Virus record (IMG/VR): IMGVR_UViG_3300020020_000145
Location: 1-26,485 of that record
Strand: one strand, 5' to 3'
DNA length: 26,485 nt
Source: a virus
Position numbers and translations under genes: made by a program
The notes under the pieces: model-generated
Told to the model about the DNA's origin: nothing
Database searches by the model: none
Seen by the model: the letters and a program-made list of their open reading frames with translations, nothing else
Shown: piece by piece, positions 8,290-16,069 of the stretch
Layout of the letters: every line of letters starts with the position of its first letter
How positions within the stretch are numbered: the first letter of the stretch is position 1

Positions 8290-9027
8290 CTAGACAGCGA
8301 TACGCCCAGGGATATTGATAAGATCCCCAGGTGATAGCGGCTTGTTATTGTTCGCTGCTTGAAGCTCAGCTACTCTTGAATTGGTAGCCTTGCCATCTTC
8401 ATAGACCTTTTCACAGATCTTCCAATAAGAATCTCCTGCGACAACTTTGTACAACAAAACGTGGCCTCCTGTAGGCGGCGGAATAACGGGCGGGGGAGTA
8501 GTGGATTGATATGGCTGAAGGAATTCAGACCATCTAGCAATAATCAAAGCGCCAGGACAAGATGTGGCTGCATCAGGCATTTGTCTATGCGGCCGCTGAT
8601 CTGGATTCGCTCGGAGAATGCCGTTCTGAATTAGGTACTTATCTCTGAGCCATCTCCACTTATCAATCTGCATTGACGTAGGAGCTTCTCTAGTACCGTT
8701 AAGAAACAGGATTCCTACTGCTTCACTGTTTTCCCCAGCAGAGTGAGCAGCTTGGTACCAACCAGCATACTCATAAATTACGTTAGTGTCCTTCTGGTCA
8801 ATAACGTAGTTGTACTCAAACGGAGCAGAAGCAGGACGGTTTCTAGCCGCAGCATCAATATTGCGAATAGCTTGCGGCGTATCTCTTGTAGCGAAGATTA
8901 CATCAACACCAGTGTAGTGGCAGGTGTAATACTGCTCGTTAACTAACCGTGGACGTGGAGTTCCACCAGAACTTGTAACCGTAGCTGGCAAGCCAATGGC
9001 AGTTCTGGGGATAATTTCGTAGCTCAT
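8290..9027 (-). CDS. Endolysin: N-acetylmuramoyl-L-alanine amidase with LysM domain
   Basis: It cleaves the lactyl-peptide amide bond of peptidoglycan at lysis. Residues about 30-170 form a PGRP/T7-lysozyme-type amidase domain: CHYTG gives zinc ligand His37, Tyr74 is a likely catalytic residue, HRQMP gives His147 and SCPG gives Cys157. The position two before the Cys is Thr rather than the Lys of T7 lysozyme, as in many family members. A Pro-rich linker (about 176-187) leads to a C-terminal LysM domain from about residue 193 (YKVVAGDSYWKI to INIPG), which binds cell-wall glycan. No signal peptide is seen, so export needs the holin. The ATG overlaps the stop of a 52-residue gene (ATGA). The catalytic plus wall-binding layout is typical of phages of Gram-positive hosts. 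Confidence 0.9.
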   Translation of the reverse strand: MSYEIIPRTAIGLPATVTSSGGTPRPRLVNEQYYTCHYTGVDVIFATRDTPQAIRNIDAAARNRPASAPFEYNYVIDQKDTNVIYEYAGWYQAAHSAGENSEAVGILFLNGTREAPTSMQIDKWRWLRDKYLIQNGILRANPDQRPHRQMPDAATSCPGALIIARWSEFLQPYQSTTPPPVIPPPTGGHVLLYKVVAGDSYWKICEKVYEDGKATNSRVAELQAANNNKPLSPGDLINIPGRIAV

Positions 9028-9182
9028 CTTTGACCTAGCCTTCTAGCGGCTGCTTTCTTGATGTCGAATACTTTCTTAGGAGTAGAACTGTTTCTAGTTC
9101 CTACTTGCCTTGCTTTCCCTCTGGCAAAGATGCCGCGGTTAGAACGCGCATCCTGTAGTCCGAGGAGTTTCTTGTTAATCAT
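9024..9182 (-). CDS. Small basic protein (52 aa), unknown
   Basis: A short gene exactly fills the gap between the 214-residue protein and the endolysin. It overlaps the former by ATGA at its start and the latter by ATGA at its end. The 52-residue product begins MINKKLLGLQDARSN and contains about 14 Lys/Arg with few acidic residues. It is probably disordered or helical and could bind nucleic acid. Double 4-base overlaps on both sides make it very likely real despite its size. Function unknown. Confidence 0.65.
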   Translation of the reverse strand: MINKKLLGLQDARSNRGIFARGKARQVGTRNSSTPKKVFDIKKAAARRLGQR

Positions 9183-9823
9183 ACGATCTCAACTCCCTGC
9201 GCTGAACAACGTCTAAGAACTGTAACTGATCCGAACTGGAAAGTCCAGTTGACAGCATCTGGATTGTTACACCAAAACTGCACATTTGATGCCGAAGTGA
9301 TCGTCGAGTACCAAACAATGTCAGTAGCTGTAGTAGCGAACTGTGTTCTGCCTTCGTTCATTTGATGGACATTAAGAGCCCTAGCTACGCCACCGTTAGA
9401 GTAGTAAACTCGAAATTCATGGAAAATGTTGGCAGGAAAGGTAGAAGATGCTCGGTTAATGACATACCGAACGTGAATATCCCAGACGCCTTCTTGAGGG
9501 AAATCAAGTAGTTGCGTAGAACCTGAGTGCAGCAGGTCATCTCCTCCAACAAGAGTTAGTCCATCAATGAATGTGTTTCCTCCAGCAGTAATAGTCTTGG
9601 CTCCGCCAGACATATTATATACTGCTTTGATGGTTCTAGTATCGTGCGAATGATCTGCTCTTGCAGGGAACGGGGAAGTTCCTGTAGCTGTTGCAGCACC
9701 AGCATATGTAACTTCGGCCAAAGACGGAGAAGGTAGGGATTCTCCGATCCAGTGTTTATCTGGATCAATGTGATCGAACTCTGAGAGAGGTTCTTCTTTA
9801 AAAGCCGGATTATCGTTGCTCAT
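9179..9823 (-). CDS. Tail-fibre / collar-like protein (214 aa)
   Basis: Residues about 40-60 hold a PARADHSHDT stretch. It resembles the SDHTHD-type motif common where phage fibre proteins pass from an N-terminal attachment region to a C-terminal beta domain. The C-terminal 140 residues are beta-rich (WDIHVRYVINRASSTFPANI and following) and look like a jelly-roll of the C1q/TNF-like kind, as seen in receptor-binding or head-decorating proteins. The ATG overlaps the stop of the nozzle-like gene (ATGA). It is probably a small virion surface protein; whether fibre or decoration protein is open. Confidence 0.55.
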   Translation of the reverse strand: MSNDNPAFKEEPLSEFDHIDPDKHWIGESLPSPSLAEVTYAGAATATGTSPFPARADHSHDTRTIKAVYNMSGGAKTITAGGNTFIDGLTLVGGDDLLHSGSTQLLDFPQEGVWDIHVRYVINRASSTFPANIFHEFRVYYSNGGVARALNVHQMNEGRTQFATTATDIVWYSTITSASNVQFWCNNPDAVNWTFQFGSVTVLRRCSAQGVEIV

Positions 9824-11505
9824 CTTACTCTCTCATACTCAGCACGTTCTAGTTGCTGTGCTACAGCAAGATCCTTGATCTTGATTTGCGACTGATCTGT
9901 TTGTAGCTGACAACGAAGATGGAACGAAGCTCGTCGATAGTGGAAATCAGCACGAATTTGGATGAGGTTAGATCCAAGACCTACAGTAAAGTCTTGAGTA
10001 ATCGTAGGTCTGACTTCCGTTGCCACAGACGTAGTAGCGTCAAGACTCCAGCTAGTTGTAATGTCGTGTTCAGAATCGGAAGTAAATAGCTCAAGAATGC
10101 CACGCTTAGCCATTTTGAAAGCATACTGGTTACCTCCGTCAAAGTGCTTGGTTTGCAAGTACAATTCGATGAAACTACTTACCGTAGAGAGAGCAATCCT
10201 GTACTCATCATGCGCTCCGTCAAATACTAGCAACTGAATAGCCGCTAGTTTGGGTGCCGCAAGAGTAGAGTTGGATGTGATTCCCATAGCGTAAATAACC
10301 GGGTCCGGGTTTAGATACGTTGGGATCTTATTCGTAGTTGAAACGATTCCTACTAGCGAAAAGTCAGTATCAGGCTTGTCTACGTTACCCACGTCCCAGT
10401 TTGTCCAGCAAATGGGATCGAGCTTGGAATAAAACACGTTACTAAACGCATTGTCTACGTTAGCAACGTCTCCGGAAGCGGTTAGCTTGATTACGGAGAC
10501 AATCATACCATCCTCGTAGTGAGTGATGGTGTGCATTCTAGTTCCAGTAGACAAGAAGAACGAATCCGAAATCATCTTACTCAAATCAGAGCATTTCAGA
10601 CCGTTCGTTCCCCAAACGCCTTCAGTAGTGACGTAGTAGATGATTCCCTTGGATTCAAAGGCACATTGATGCGATGTGCAGATAGCCTTCGAGTCCAAAA
10701 TACGGAAAATCCACGATGCAGGCTCTCCTTCGACCAAAAGCGTGAAAAGTCCGTTAGTTGTGAAAATGCAGAGTTTATTACCTACAGGAACAACTTTAAG
10801 GATCTTACTAGCGCCGCCGGGTCCAACCACTGGAACAAAGTTGGTGGCTGCTGCCCACGTTTCAGGAAGGCCGCCGACTGTTGGGATGTTTGTATAGTAC
10901 AGCTTGTTTCCGAGGAAAGCCCAAAGACGATCTTTGAAGGAAATCAGACCTTCCATGCTGCTAATTGTGCCCGATGCAACAGCACTGTAGGTAACTGAGT
11001 CAGTTGCCCAGTTAATTGCCGTTACTTTTTGGACACCGGTAGCAAGCAGGAAGTAAATCGTACCGTCGTACTGGCAAATCCCACGAGAAGCAGTAGGAAT
11101 TGAAACGGAAGCAAAACCATTGTTGGCATCATGAGTTCCCTCGGCTCTAATTAGGTTTAATGTGGCTCCGATTGCAGTACCGGAGGTTTGTGCGTCGTAT
11201 CCAGATGAAGACCAAATAAATGCAGGCTTAGAGCTATCTCCGCCCCAAGGAGCAATTTCGTAAAAGGCGTCAATTGAGCTAGCAGGGCTAGGTGCTGCCG
11301 CTACGTAACTCCAACTAACCCAATCTACTGAAGGCTTCTTCAATCCTGGCCGATTCTCCAAGGAATCGCCAGTAGCGATCATATTATAGCAGGATACAGA
11401 GTATCCATCGGGAATGTTGGTTGATAGTTCTGACGTATAGAGTCCCTGACCCAAGGCGATCTTGTAGTATTCCTCTGCGTAGACGTCGGATCGGGAATCA
11501 GCCAT
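9820..11505 (-). CDS. Tail nozzle / tubular protein B-like (561 aa)
   Basis: The protein is beta-rich and repetitive. An N-terminal region includes an NRPGLKKPS stretch, like the segment that opens many podovirus nozzle (T7 gp12-like) and stabilisation proteins. It is followed by blade-like repeats with the pattern of a beta-propeller (for example CQYDGTIYFLLATG, FKDRLWAFLGNKLYY, VVPVGNKLCIFTTNGLF). It follows the head-tail adaptor candidate, as in podoviruses where adaptor and nozzle genes are adjacent. The ATG at 11505 overlaps the preceding stop (TGATG) and is preferred to a TTG three bases earlier. Family membership is from pattern and position only. Confidence 0.6.
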   Translation of the reverse strand: MADSRSDVYAEEYYKIALGQGLYTSELSTNIPDGYSVSCYNMIATGDSLENRPGLKKPSVDWVSWSYVAAAPSPASSIDAFYEIAPWGGDSSKPAFIWSSSGYDAQTSGTAIGATLNLIRAEGTHDANNGFASVSIPTASRGICQYDGTIYFLLATGVQKVTAINWATDSVTYSAVASGTISSMEGLISFKDRLWAFLGNKLYYTNIPTVGGLPETWAAATNFVPVVGPGGASKILKVVPVGNKLCIFTTNGLFTLLVEGEPASWIFRILDSKAICTSHQCAFESKGIIYYVTTEGVWGTNGLKCSDLSKMISDSFFLSTGTRMHTITHYEDGMIVSVIKLTASGDVANVDNAFSNVFYSKLDPICWTNWDVGNVDKPDTDFSLVGIVSTTNKIPTYLNPDPVIYAMGITSNSTLAAPKLAAIQLLVFDGAHDEYRIALSTVSSFIELYLQTKHFDGGNQYAFKMAKRGILELFTSDSEHDITTSWSLDATTSVATEVRPTITQDFTVGLGSNLIQIRADFHYRRASFHLRCQLQTDQSQIKIKDLAVAQQLERAEYERVR

Positions 11506-12131
11506 CAATCGTACCAGAACTCATTATCAAAATCCATAGGATCTACACCCTTATAGACTGCTCCGTCAATTGCGTAGGCTTCTTCCCTACGAAGACCTAG
11601 CGAGCGGTCATAGTTCTCCATATGAACTCGCTCAGCTTGGAAGTTTCTGTTCTTGTTATGCGCTCTTGCTAGACAGAACTGAATAACGTCGGTTCTGTAC
11701 TTCTCAGGTACAGTAAAGACGTTGGTTTCTGCTGGTCCCTGCATGATTGTAGGGATTTTAGTGTAGTCAATGTTAACGTTGACTACAAGCGTATCCGTCG
11801 GGTACAGGTAAAGCGTTGTGTTTACCTTGTACCACGACGAATACGCTCCCTGTGCATCCTCATTGAATCCCTGGTCCTGAATTACGTTCGGGGGGAGATA
11901 CGTAAGGGCAGTTCCATCAATGGAAACACGGATGATGTTGACGTTTGTGGGAACAGCGAGCGGAAACAGCGTAGATGATTGAGTCATCGTCTGTTCATTG
12001 GTACCAGTGTTCCTGATAATGTCCATTTCGGCTTCGTAAATCCAACCATAGACGTCATCATCAAGAACAACTACGTCATATTCGTCACCGAACTGACGCT
12101 TGATTCTGCGAATTACTGTTGCAACATCCAT
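11505..12131 (-). CDS. Head-tail adaptor (tubular protein A-like) protein (208 aa)
   Basis: An N-terminal helical part (MDVATVIRRIKRQFGDE, then LDDDVYGWIYEAEMDIIRNT) is followed by a beta segment giving an LYPTD turn and a C-terminal helical segment with FCLARAHNKNRNFQAER. This is the layout of podovirus adaptor proteins (the T7 gp11 / gp6-like group) that sit between portal and nozzle. The length of about 200 residues matches. The ATG overlaps the previous stop (TAATG) and the TGA overlaps the next start (TGATG). The nozzle-like gene directly downstream strengthens the call. Confidence 0.6.
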   Translation of the reverse strand: MDVATVIRRIKRQFGDEYDVVVLDDDVYGWIYEAEMDIIRNTGTNEQTMTQSSTLFPLAVPTNVNIIRVSIDGTALTYLPPNVIQDQGFNEDAQGAYSSWYKVNTTLYLYPTDTLVVNVNIDYTKIPTIMQGPAETNVFTVPEKYRTDVIQFCLARAHNKNRNFQAERVHMENYDRSLGLRREEAYAIDGAVYKGVDPMDFDNEFWYD

Positions 12132-12595
12132 TAAACCCTCGTTGCTGGCCGATCATCGTAGAACGTGACAAGCTCGCCAGTATTGGAGTCTCGTACACTG
12201 TACTTCGACTTCATTCCTGCGATGTGCTTGACAATATCCTTCGATTCTTCCCGCTTTTCCTGGTAACGCCTATCTCTCTCATTGTAGATGATCTTACGGG
12301 CATCCTCAATTCGAGTATTCAGGTCGATTTTGTTACCATCAGCCAACTTGATTCTCTCAAGAACTGAATTATCTAGCGCCCAACACTGAAAGACGGGTCG
12401 CAAAATCCCATCCTTACAGTATTCAGCGATCACAAAGGGAGCTTCAGAAACTCCCTCTGCTCTACTAGGGTCAACGCAAAGAACCTCTAGATTAGGGTCG
12501 TAGGCTTTGATAGCTTCAGCGACACGTAAAGCGTCTGCTTCAACTTTCATTCCGTTGACGTCAACGAATTCACCGGGTTTTGTTTGAAGATTCAT
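12131..12595 (-). CDS. Hypothetical protein (154 aa) in the tail module
   Basis: I do not recognise this protein. Its N-terminal half is mixed alpha/beta (VAEAIKAYDPNLEVLCVDPS, then APFVIAEYCKDG). Its C-terminal half is a long charged helix (about residues 85-128, rich in Arg/Glu/Lys). The ribosome site AGGAAA lies just upstream of the ATG, and the stop overlaps the adaptor start (TAATG). The link to the adaptor suggests a virion or assembly role; no motif defines it. Confidence 0.5.
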   Translation of the reverse strand: MNLQTKPGEFVDVNGMKVEADALRVAEAIKAYDPNLEVLCVDPSRAEGVSEAPFVIAEYCKDGILRPVFQCWALDNSVLERIKLADGNKIDLNTRIEDARKIIYNERDRRYQEKREESKDIVKHIAGMKSKYSVRDSNTGELVTFYDDRPATRV

Positions 12596-12601
12596 AATTT
12601 C

Positions 12602-13558
12602 CTAAGCCGCTAGGTAGGCACAGCCCCAAGCGATAATGTCGGTAGCTACCCATGTAAAGGGAACTGTAGCAGATGTAGTTGTGGACAGGGTTGAGTGTGT
12701 TGCGCTTGCATTGGGAGGACGAATAGTAATAGCAGTTGTGCTAGCAGCAACAACTTCAGCAGCATAGGTCAAAGTACCTGTGTCTGTGAATTGCGCCCAA
12801 GTACTGATGAATGAAGTTCCTGCCATAGTTACGGGCAAAGAGAACTGAACGCTTCCTGAAACCGCCATGCCAGTACCAAATACCAAGTTATAGGAAACAA
12901 AGACTAGCGGCCCCATTCTGTAATACTGTGCCGTTTCTACCATTCCCGTAGTGCCACGAGTAAGGTTTGTTACAGTAGGAGTCCAAGTTGAAATTGTACT
13001 TGATACCTTGGTATAGGTTACCGCACCTTCAGCAAGTTCTGCGGTACCTACAGCAAGTGCCGCAATTTCTGAAGTACCTACTGCATCTGCGGCGATTTCA
13101 GTTGCAGTAACTGCATCGGCGTTGATGTTCCATAGAAGACCGCTGCCTGAAACAGTAATGTCTCCCCGGTTTCCATCTACAACATCAGCCGGAACTCCAG
13201 GAGAGCCTTCAACCGGGATTACTCCTGTTAGGTCAACAGTAGTTCCACCAGGTGCAAGGATGTAGAAATCTTCTGGCTTGTAGTAATCCGTGTTGATAAT
13301 GACCTTATAGGTCCAATCGACCGGATTAAGATCAAGATCGTCTGTTGCAGGTACGATGAAACCTACAGGAATAGCGCCGTTTACGTCCAAGTCAATTGCA
13401 ATGGGCGTACCCATAATCGACGTTGGAGGAGAAGCGCCAACATCTAACAGAACCAACGGAGTTGGTACAAGCACAATAGTACCCTCAGTAGGGGTACCAT
13501 CGGCATTGGTGAACTTACCCGTAATTGTGCATGTGCTTACGTTCGCTGGTAATGGCAT
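12602..13558 (-). CDS. Fibre-like protein with N-terminal beta domain (318 aa)
   Basis: Residues about 1-125 form a beta-rich domain (CTITGKFTNADGTPTEG start, PEDFYILAPGG end). It resembles the carboxypeptidase-regulatory/Ig-like virion-anchoring domains seen at the N-terminus of fibre genes in phages of Gram-positive bacteria. Residues about 145-180 are a run of short repeats (DAVTATEIAADAVGTSEIAA, then AVGTAELAEGAV) typical of a trimeric fibre shaft. The rest is a beta-rich tip. Six bases separate it from the next gene. The shaft repeats make a fibre assignment reasonable. Confidence 0.65.
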   Translation of the reverse strand: MPLPANVSTCTITGKFTNADGTPTEGTIVLVPTPLVLLDVGASPPTSIMGTPIAIDLDVNGAIPVGFIVPATDDLDLNPVDWTYKVIINTDYYKPEDFYILAPGGTTVDLTGVIPVEGSPGVPADVVDGNRGDITVSGSGLLWNINADAVTATEIAADAVGTSEIAALAVGTAELAEGAVTYTKVSSTISTWTPTVTNLTRGTTGMVETAQYYRMGPLVFVSYNLVFGTGMAVSGSVQFSLPVTMAGTSFISTWAQFTDTGTLTYAAEVVAASTTAITIRPPNASATHSTLSTTTSATVPFTWVATDIIAWGCAYLAA

Positions 13559-13564
13559 GGCTTC

Positions 13565-14545
13565 CTATGGAACGGGAGTACCGTCAATGTCGACATTTCC
13601 AGTAAGAGTAGTTGTGTACGAAAGAACGCCGTCAGAAAGGTTACCTCTGTAGAATTTGTTGTTCCGGACAATGCGAGTTTCACCAGGCTGTGGAACTTCG
13701 TACTCCTTACCAAGAAGCATTTCTGCGCCAGTATCTGTTTCAGCTAGACGAAGGATGTTCTCCTCAATAAGAATTCCCGTATACGGGGAGTTCTCTGCGT
13801 ACATCGAAATAGCAGCCGAGTTACCATCAACAATGCAGCATCTACGAATCCAGTTGTTTCTAGCTCTGAGAGATGCACCAGTGTTGTGCGATTCTGGGGC
13901 GTAGATCAGATCGTGTACATAGCAGTAGTGCGCTGAAATGCCGCCGAAGCAATAGATACCTGCTCTGTGCCCAGAGAAGTCACATTGCCTGAAAACAATC
14001 TGATTCGGGCTTGTGGCTAGAGGAAAGTTAATAGACGCGCCGCTTGTTTCTAGCTGATTACCAGCCAGCGTCGTGTTATTGATTTCAATTCCTGTAGGGT
14101 TCTGTCCAGACGATGCCTGAATAGCGTAGAAGATGGGGTTTCTGTCTACGTTAATGTACATGTTATCGAACGTTACGTTGTTAGAAGTGATCCGGAGAGC
14201 ACCGCCAACTTGATAACGTTCTACATAGTACCGGCCGCCGGATGAAGTTACTCGACCATTGCCCAGATTAGTAGAAAGCCAAGAATCAGTAACTGTAAGG
14301 TGCCCGTCAACGTATTGGTATGAGAGTCCTGGGTTGTGTCCAGTGTTTTCCACAAACCAATCGATAGTTTCCCCTTGGATAACACCACCTACGGAATAGA
14401 AATCACTGGCATCAAATGCCTCTGCCCATCCACCGGGATCATCATCTTCCGGCGGTGGTTCTGGATCGGTTTCCGGAGCAAACGCATAGTCTCTCCATCC
14501 ATCTACCGTGTATTGTTTTACCCTTGCGAATCTAATCGTAGTCAC
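13565..14545 (-). CDS. Tail-spike-like right-handed beta-helix protein (326 aa)
   Basis: From about residue 90 on there are repeated short beta strands ending in Asn/Asp-rich turns (NNVTFDNMYINVDRN, then IEINNTTLAGN, VFRQCDFSGH, AHYCYVHDL, NWIRRCCIVDGNSAAISMY, ILIEENIL, RIVRNNKFYRGN). This is the ladder of a pectate-lyase-like beta-helix, used by phage spikes to bind or cut surface polysaccharide. The N-terminal 50 residues carry a Pro/Glu/Asp-rich linker. The GTG at 14545 overlaps the upstream stop (TAGTG, one base) and is preferred to an in-frame TTG 27 bases earlier that would overlap deeply. No catalytic residues can be assigned. It is likely a receptor-binding or depolymerase protein. 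Confidence 0.7.
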   Translation of the reverse strand: MTTIRFARVKQYTVDGWRDYAFAPETDPEPPPEDDDPGGWAEAFDASDFYSVGGVIQGETIDWFVENTGHNPGLSYQYVDGHLTVTDSWLSTNLGNGRVTSSGGRYYVERYQVGGALRITSNNVTFDNMYINVDRNPIFYAIQASSGQNPTGIEINNTTLAGNQLETSGASINFPLATSPNQIVFRQCDFSGHRAGIYCFGGISAHYCYVHDLIYAPESHNTGASLRARNNWIRRCCIVDGNSAAISMYAENSPYTGILIEENILRLAETDTGAEMLLGKEYEVPQPGETRIVRNNKFYRGNLSDGVLSYTTTLTGNVDIDGTPVP

Positions 14546-15273
14546 TAGATTGCCGCCAATGCAATTGCCCAAGAGGCGTATTCGTCTGCTGCCAGTGGAG
14601 TCAGGTTAACAGATGGAACATCAACACCTGCCGTTGTGGGAGAGTTGTAGGTTCCAGACCATCTGTCATTGTTAGTGGCGGTACTCAACTGCTGTGTAAA
14701 TCCTGTAGGGTTCTGTGTACCGTAGCCTGAACCTGAAGCGCCATCTCTAGCTGTTCCAACAATAACCAATGAGTTATTAGAAAGAGAAGCTCCAGGTAGT
14801 ACCGGAGTAGCGTGCGGAGTAACTGCCGTAGCTTCTGAAAAGTTGGCAATGTGGTCAATAGGGTTAGATGTACTAACTCCCCGCACGGCAAAGGCGTGCG
14901 TATATCCAGTCTCCGTTGATGGAGAATAGATAGCAGCACAAGTGTATATCTGAGTAACGGCAGAAACTTCTCCTGCATCAACCCAGTGATACAAATATGA
15001 AGTACCTAACGCAGAACCTACGTTATATTCTCCACCAGTACCTAGAATGTTTACCCATCCCGAAACATCAGCAGTGATTGCCATAGTAGTTTGTGTCGAG
15101 CTAACCAGAAGAATGAAATCATTCAGTGCTGGAGTGTAGCTTGAGAAACCACCTACTGCATCAGAAGCTGAAGTAATGGTGCCAGTTCCGACTGCAATTA
15201 GAGACGGCTGAGATCCTCCGCCCGGCGGGGCAGTAGGAAATCTGTAGGGGTTAATCAGATTGATGACAGCCAT
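14545..15273 (-). CDS. Minor tail / adhesin-like protein (242 aa)
   Basis: The N-terminus holds INPYRF followed by a Pro/Gly linker, a short segment I recall at the start of many minor tail proteins in phages of Gram-positive hosts. The rest (about residues 25-242) is a beta-rich, Thr/Ser/Gly-rich domain ending in ASWAIALAAI, like a jelly-roll. The ATG overlaps the stop of the previous fibre gene (TAATG), and its stop overlaps the spike start. A second surface-binding protein of the fibre cassette is likely. Confidence 0.55.
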   Translation of the reverse strand: MAVINLINPYRFPTAPPGGGSQPSLIAVGTGTITSASDAVGGFSSYTPALNDFILLVSSTQTTMAITADVSGWVNILGTGGEYNVGSALGTSYLYHWVDAGEVSAVTQIYTCAAIYSPSTETGYTHAFAVRGVSTSNPIDHIANFSEATAVTPHATPVLPGASLSNNSLVIVGTARDGASGSGYGTQNPTGFTQQLSTATNNDRWSGTYNSPTTAGVDVPSVNLTPLAADEYASWAIALAAI

Positions 15274-15995
15274 TACGACGTCCTGATTACATACAGAGTA
15301 ACTTTAAGGCCAGCGGCTCCTACTCCTGCTCCGTCGATATCGAATCTAATCGAGGCATCGTCTGCAATTGCGTTATCAGAAATAACGGCAGCAGCTGCGG
15401 CAGTAGTTGAAGTCAACTCTCCCTGGTCGATCGTCAATGGAGTGGAGAAGATTGTGGTCGTTCCATCATTGACGTCAATTGTCACAGCACCTGTAGAAGA
15501 CGCTGTTGTAAGAGAAGCACGAACTGCTGTGATAGTGAACGCAAAAGGCGCACGAACTGTGAGCTTTCCGTTCCCTGTAGTAAGTGCCGTAGTTTCATCA
15601 GAGAGCGCAAACGCCATCGGCTCTACTGATCTGTCGTACAGAACTACGTCATTGACACCCTTGTTAGTTGGCACGCCAAGTGTAGGCGTGTTTGGAATCC
15701 AGAACACTGTATCTGCGCCAGCAGTACGTGCGTCTGAAATGTTGGAATACGGTTGAACGACAACCGTAGGAGGAAGAACAATTGTGGCCAGAGCGTATTC
15801 CTCTGATACGTTTACTCCCAACCAAGTACCGGTCTGTCCTGTAGGATCTGGTAAACCTACAGGTTCTCCCCCACCGCCAGAACCAATAGGGTCGCCGTTA
15901 ATAGTAATCGAAGTACCATTCGGCGTTTTGATGTCCAGGTCCTTAAGGAGTGTTACTTCCTCAAGTTCATAACAAATGATCTCTTCTTCATCCAC
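15273..15995 (-). CDS. Fibre-like protein with a common phage C-terminal beta domain (240 aa)
   Basis: The C-terminal 120 residues (from FALSDETTALTTGNGKLTV, through FTITAVRASLTTAS, to AGLKVTLYVIR) match a beta-sandwich that I recall as widespread at the ends of phage fibre or virion surface proteins. The N-terminal 40 residues are acidic, followed by a Gly-rich linker. The start is GTG with AAGGAAAG upstream; an ATG four bases further is out of frame. It is the first gene after the capsid terminator and opens a cassette of four fibre-type genes. An inverted repeat (CCTGTAGG at 15838-15845, CCTACAGG at 15856-15863) lies inside it. Confidence 0.65.
   Translation of the reverse strand: MDEEEIICYELEEVTLLKDLDIKTPNGTSITINGDPIGSGGGGEPVGLPDPTGQTGTWLGVNVSEEYALATIVLPPTVVVQPYSNISDARTAGADTVFWIPNTPTLGVPTNKGVNDVVLYDRSVEPMAFALSDETTALTTGNGKLTVRAPFAFTITAVRASLTTASSTGAVTIDVNDGTTTIFSTPLTIDQGELTSTTAAAAAVISDNAIADDASIRFDIDGAGVGAAGLKVTLYVIRTS
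15838..15863. repeat. Inverted pair of the CCTACAGG octamer inside a fibre gene
   Basis: CCTGTAGG (15838-15845) and CCTACAGG (15856-15863) are exact reverse complements separated by 10 bases, so they could form an 8-bp stem-loop. They are two of the 16 octamer copies in the window. Confidence 0.6.
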
Positions 15996-16017
15996 GATCT
16001 TTCCTTAAGATAGACGA

Positions 16018-16045
16018 AAAGGGGAACCCCGAAGGGTTCCCCTTT
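16018..16045 (-). terminator. Hairpin terminator after the capsid gene
   Basis: A perfect 12-bp stem (AAAGGGGAACCC at 16018-16029, GGGTTCCCCTTT at 16034-16045) closes a 4-base loop, which reads as a stable TTCG tetraloop on the minus strand. It is followed there by TTTTCGTC. It lies 25 bases past the major capsid stop and before the fibre cassette, a usual place for a terminator or attenuator that keeps capsid mRNA high. The A/T ends make it potentially bidirectional. It is built like the hairpin at 24735-24764. Confidence 0.85.
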
Positions 16046-16069
16046 CCGAACCTCCCCGTCCAGGAGAAT

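Noticed and set aside
10519-10998. 159-residue rightward ORF opposite the nozzle-like gene
   Set aside because: A shadow of the confident leftward gene; composition and lack of ribosome site do not support it.
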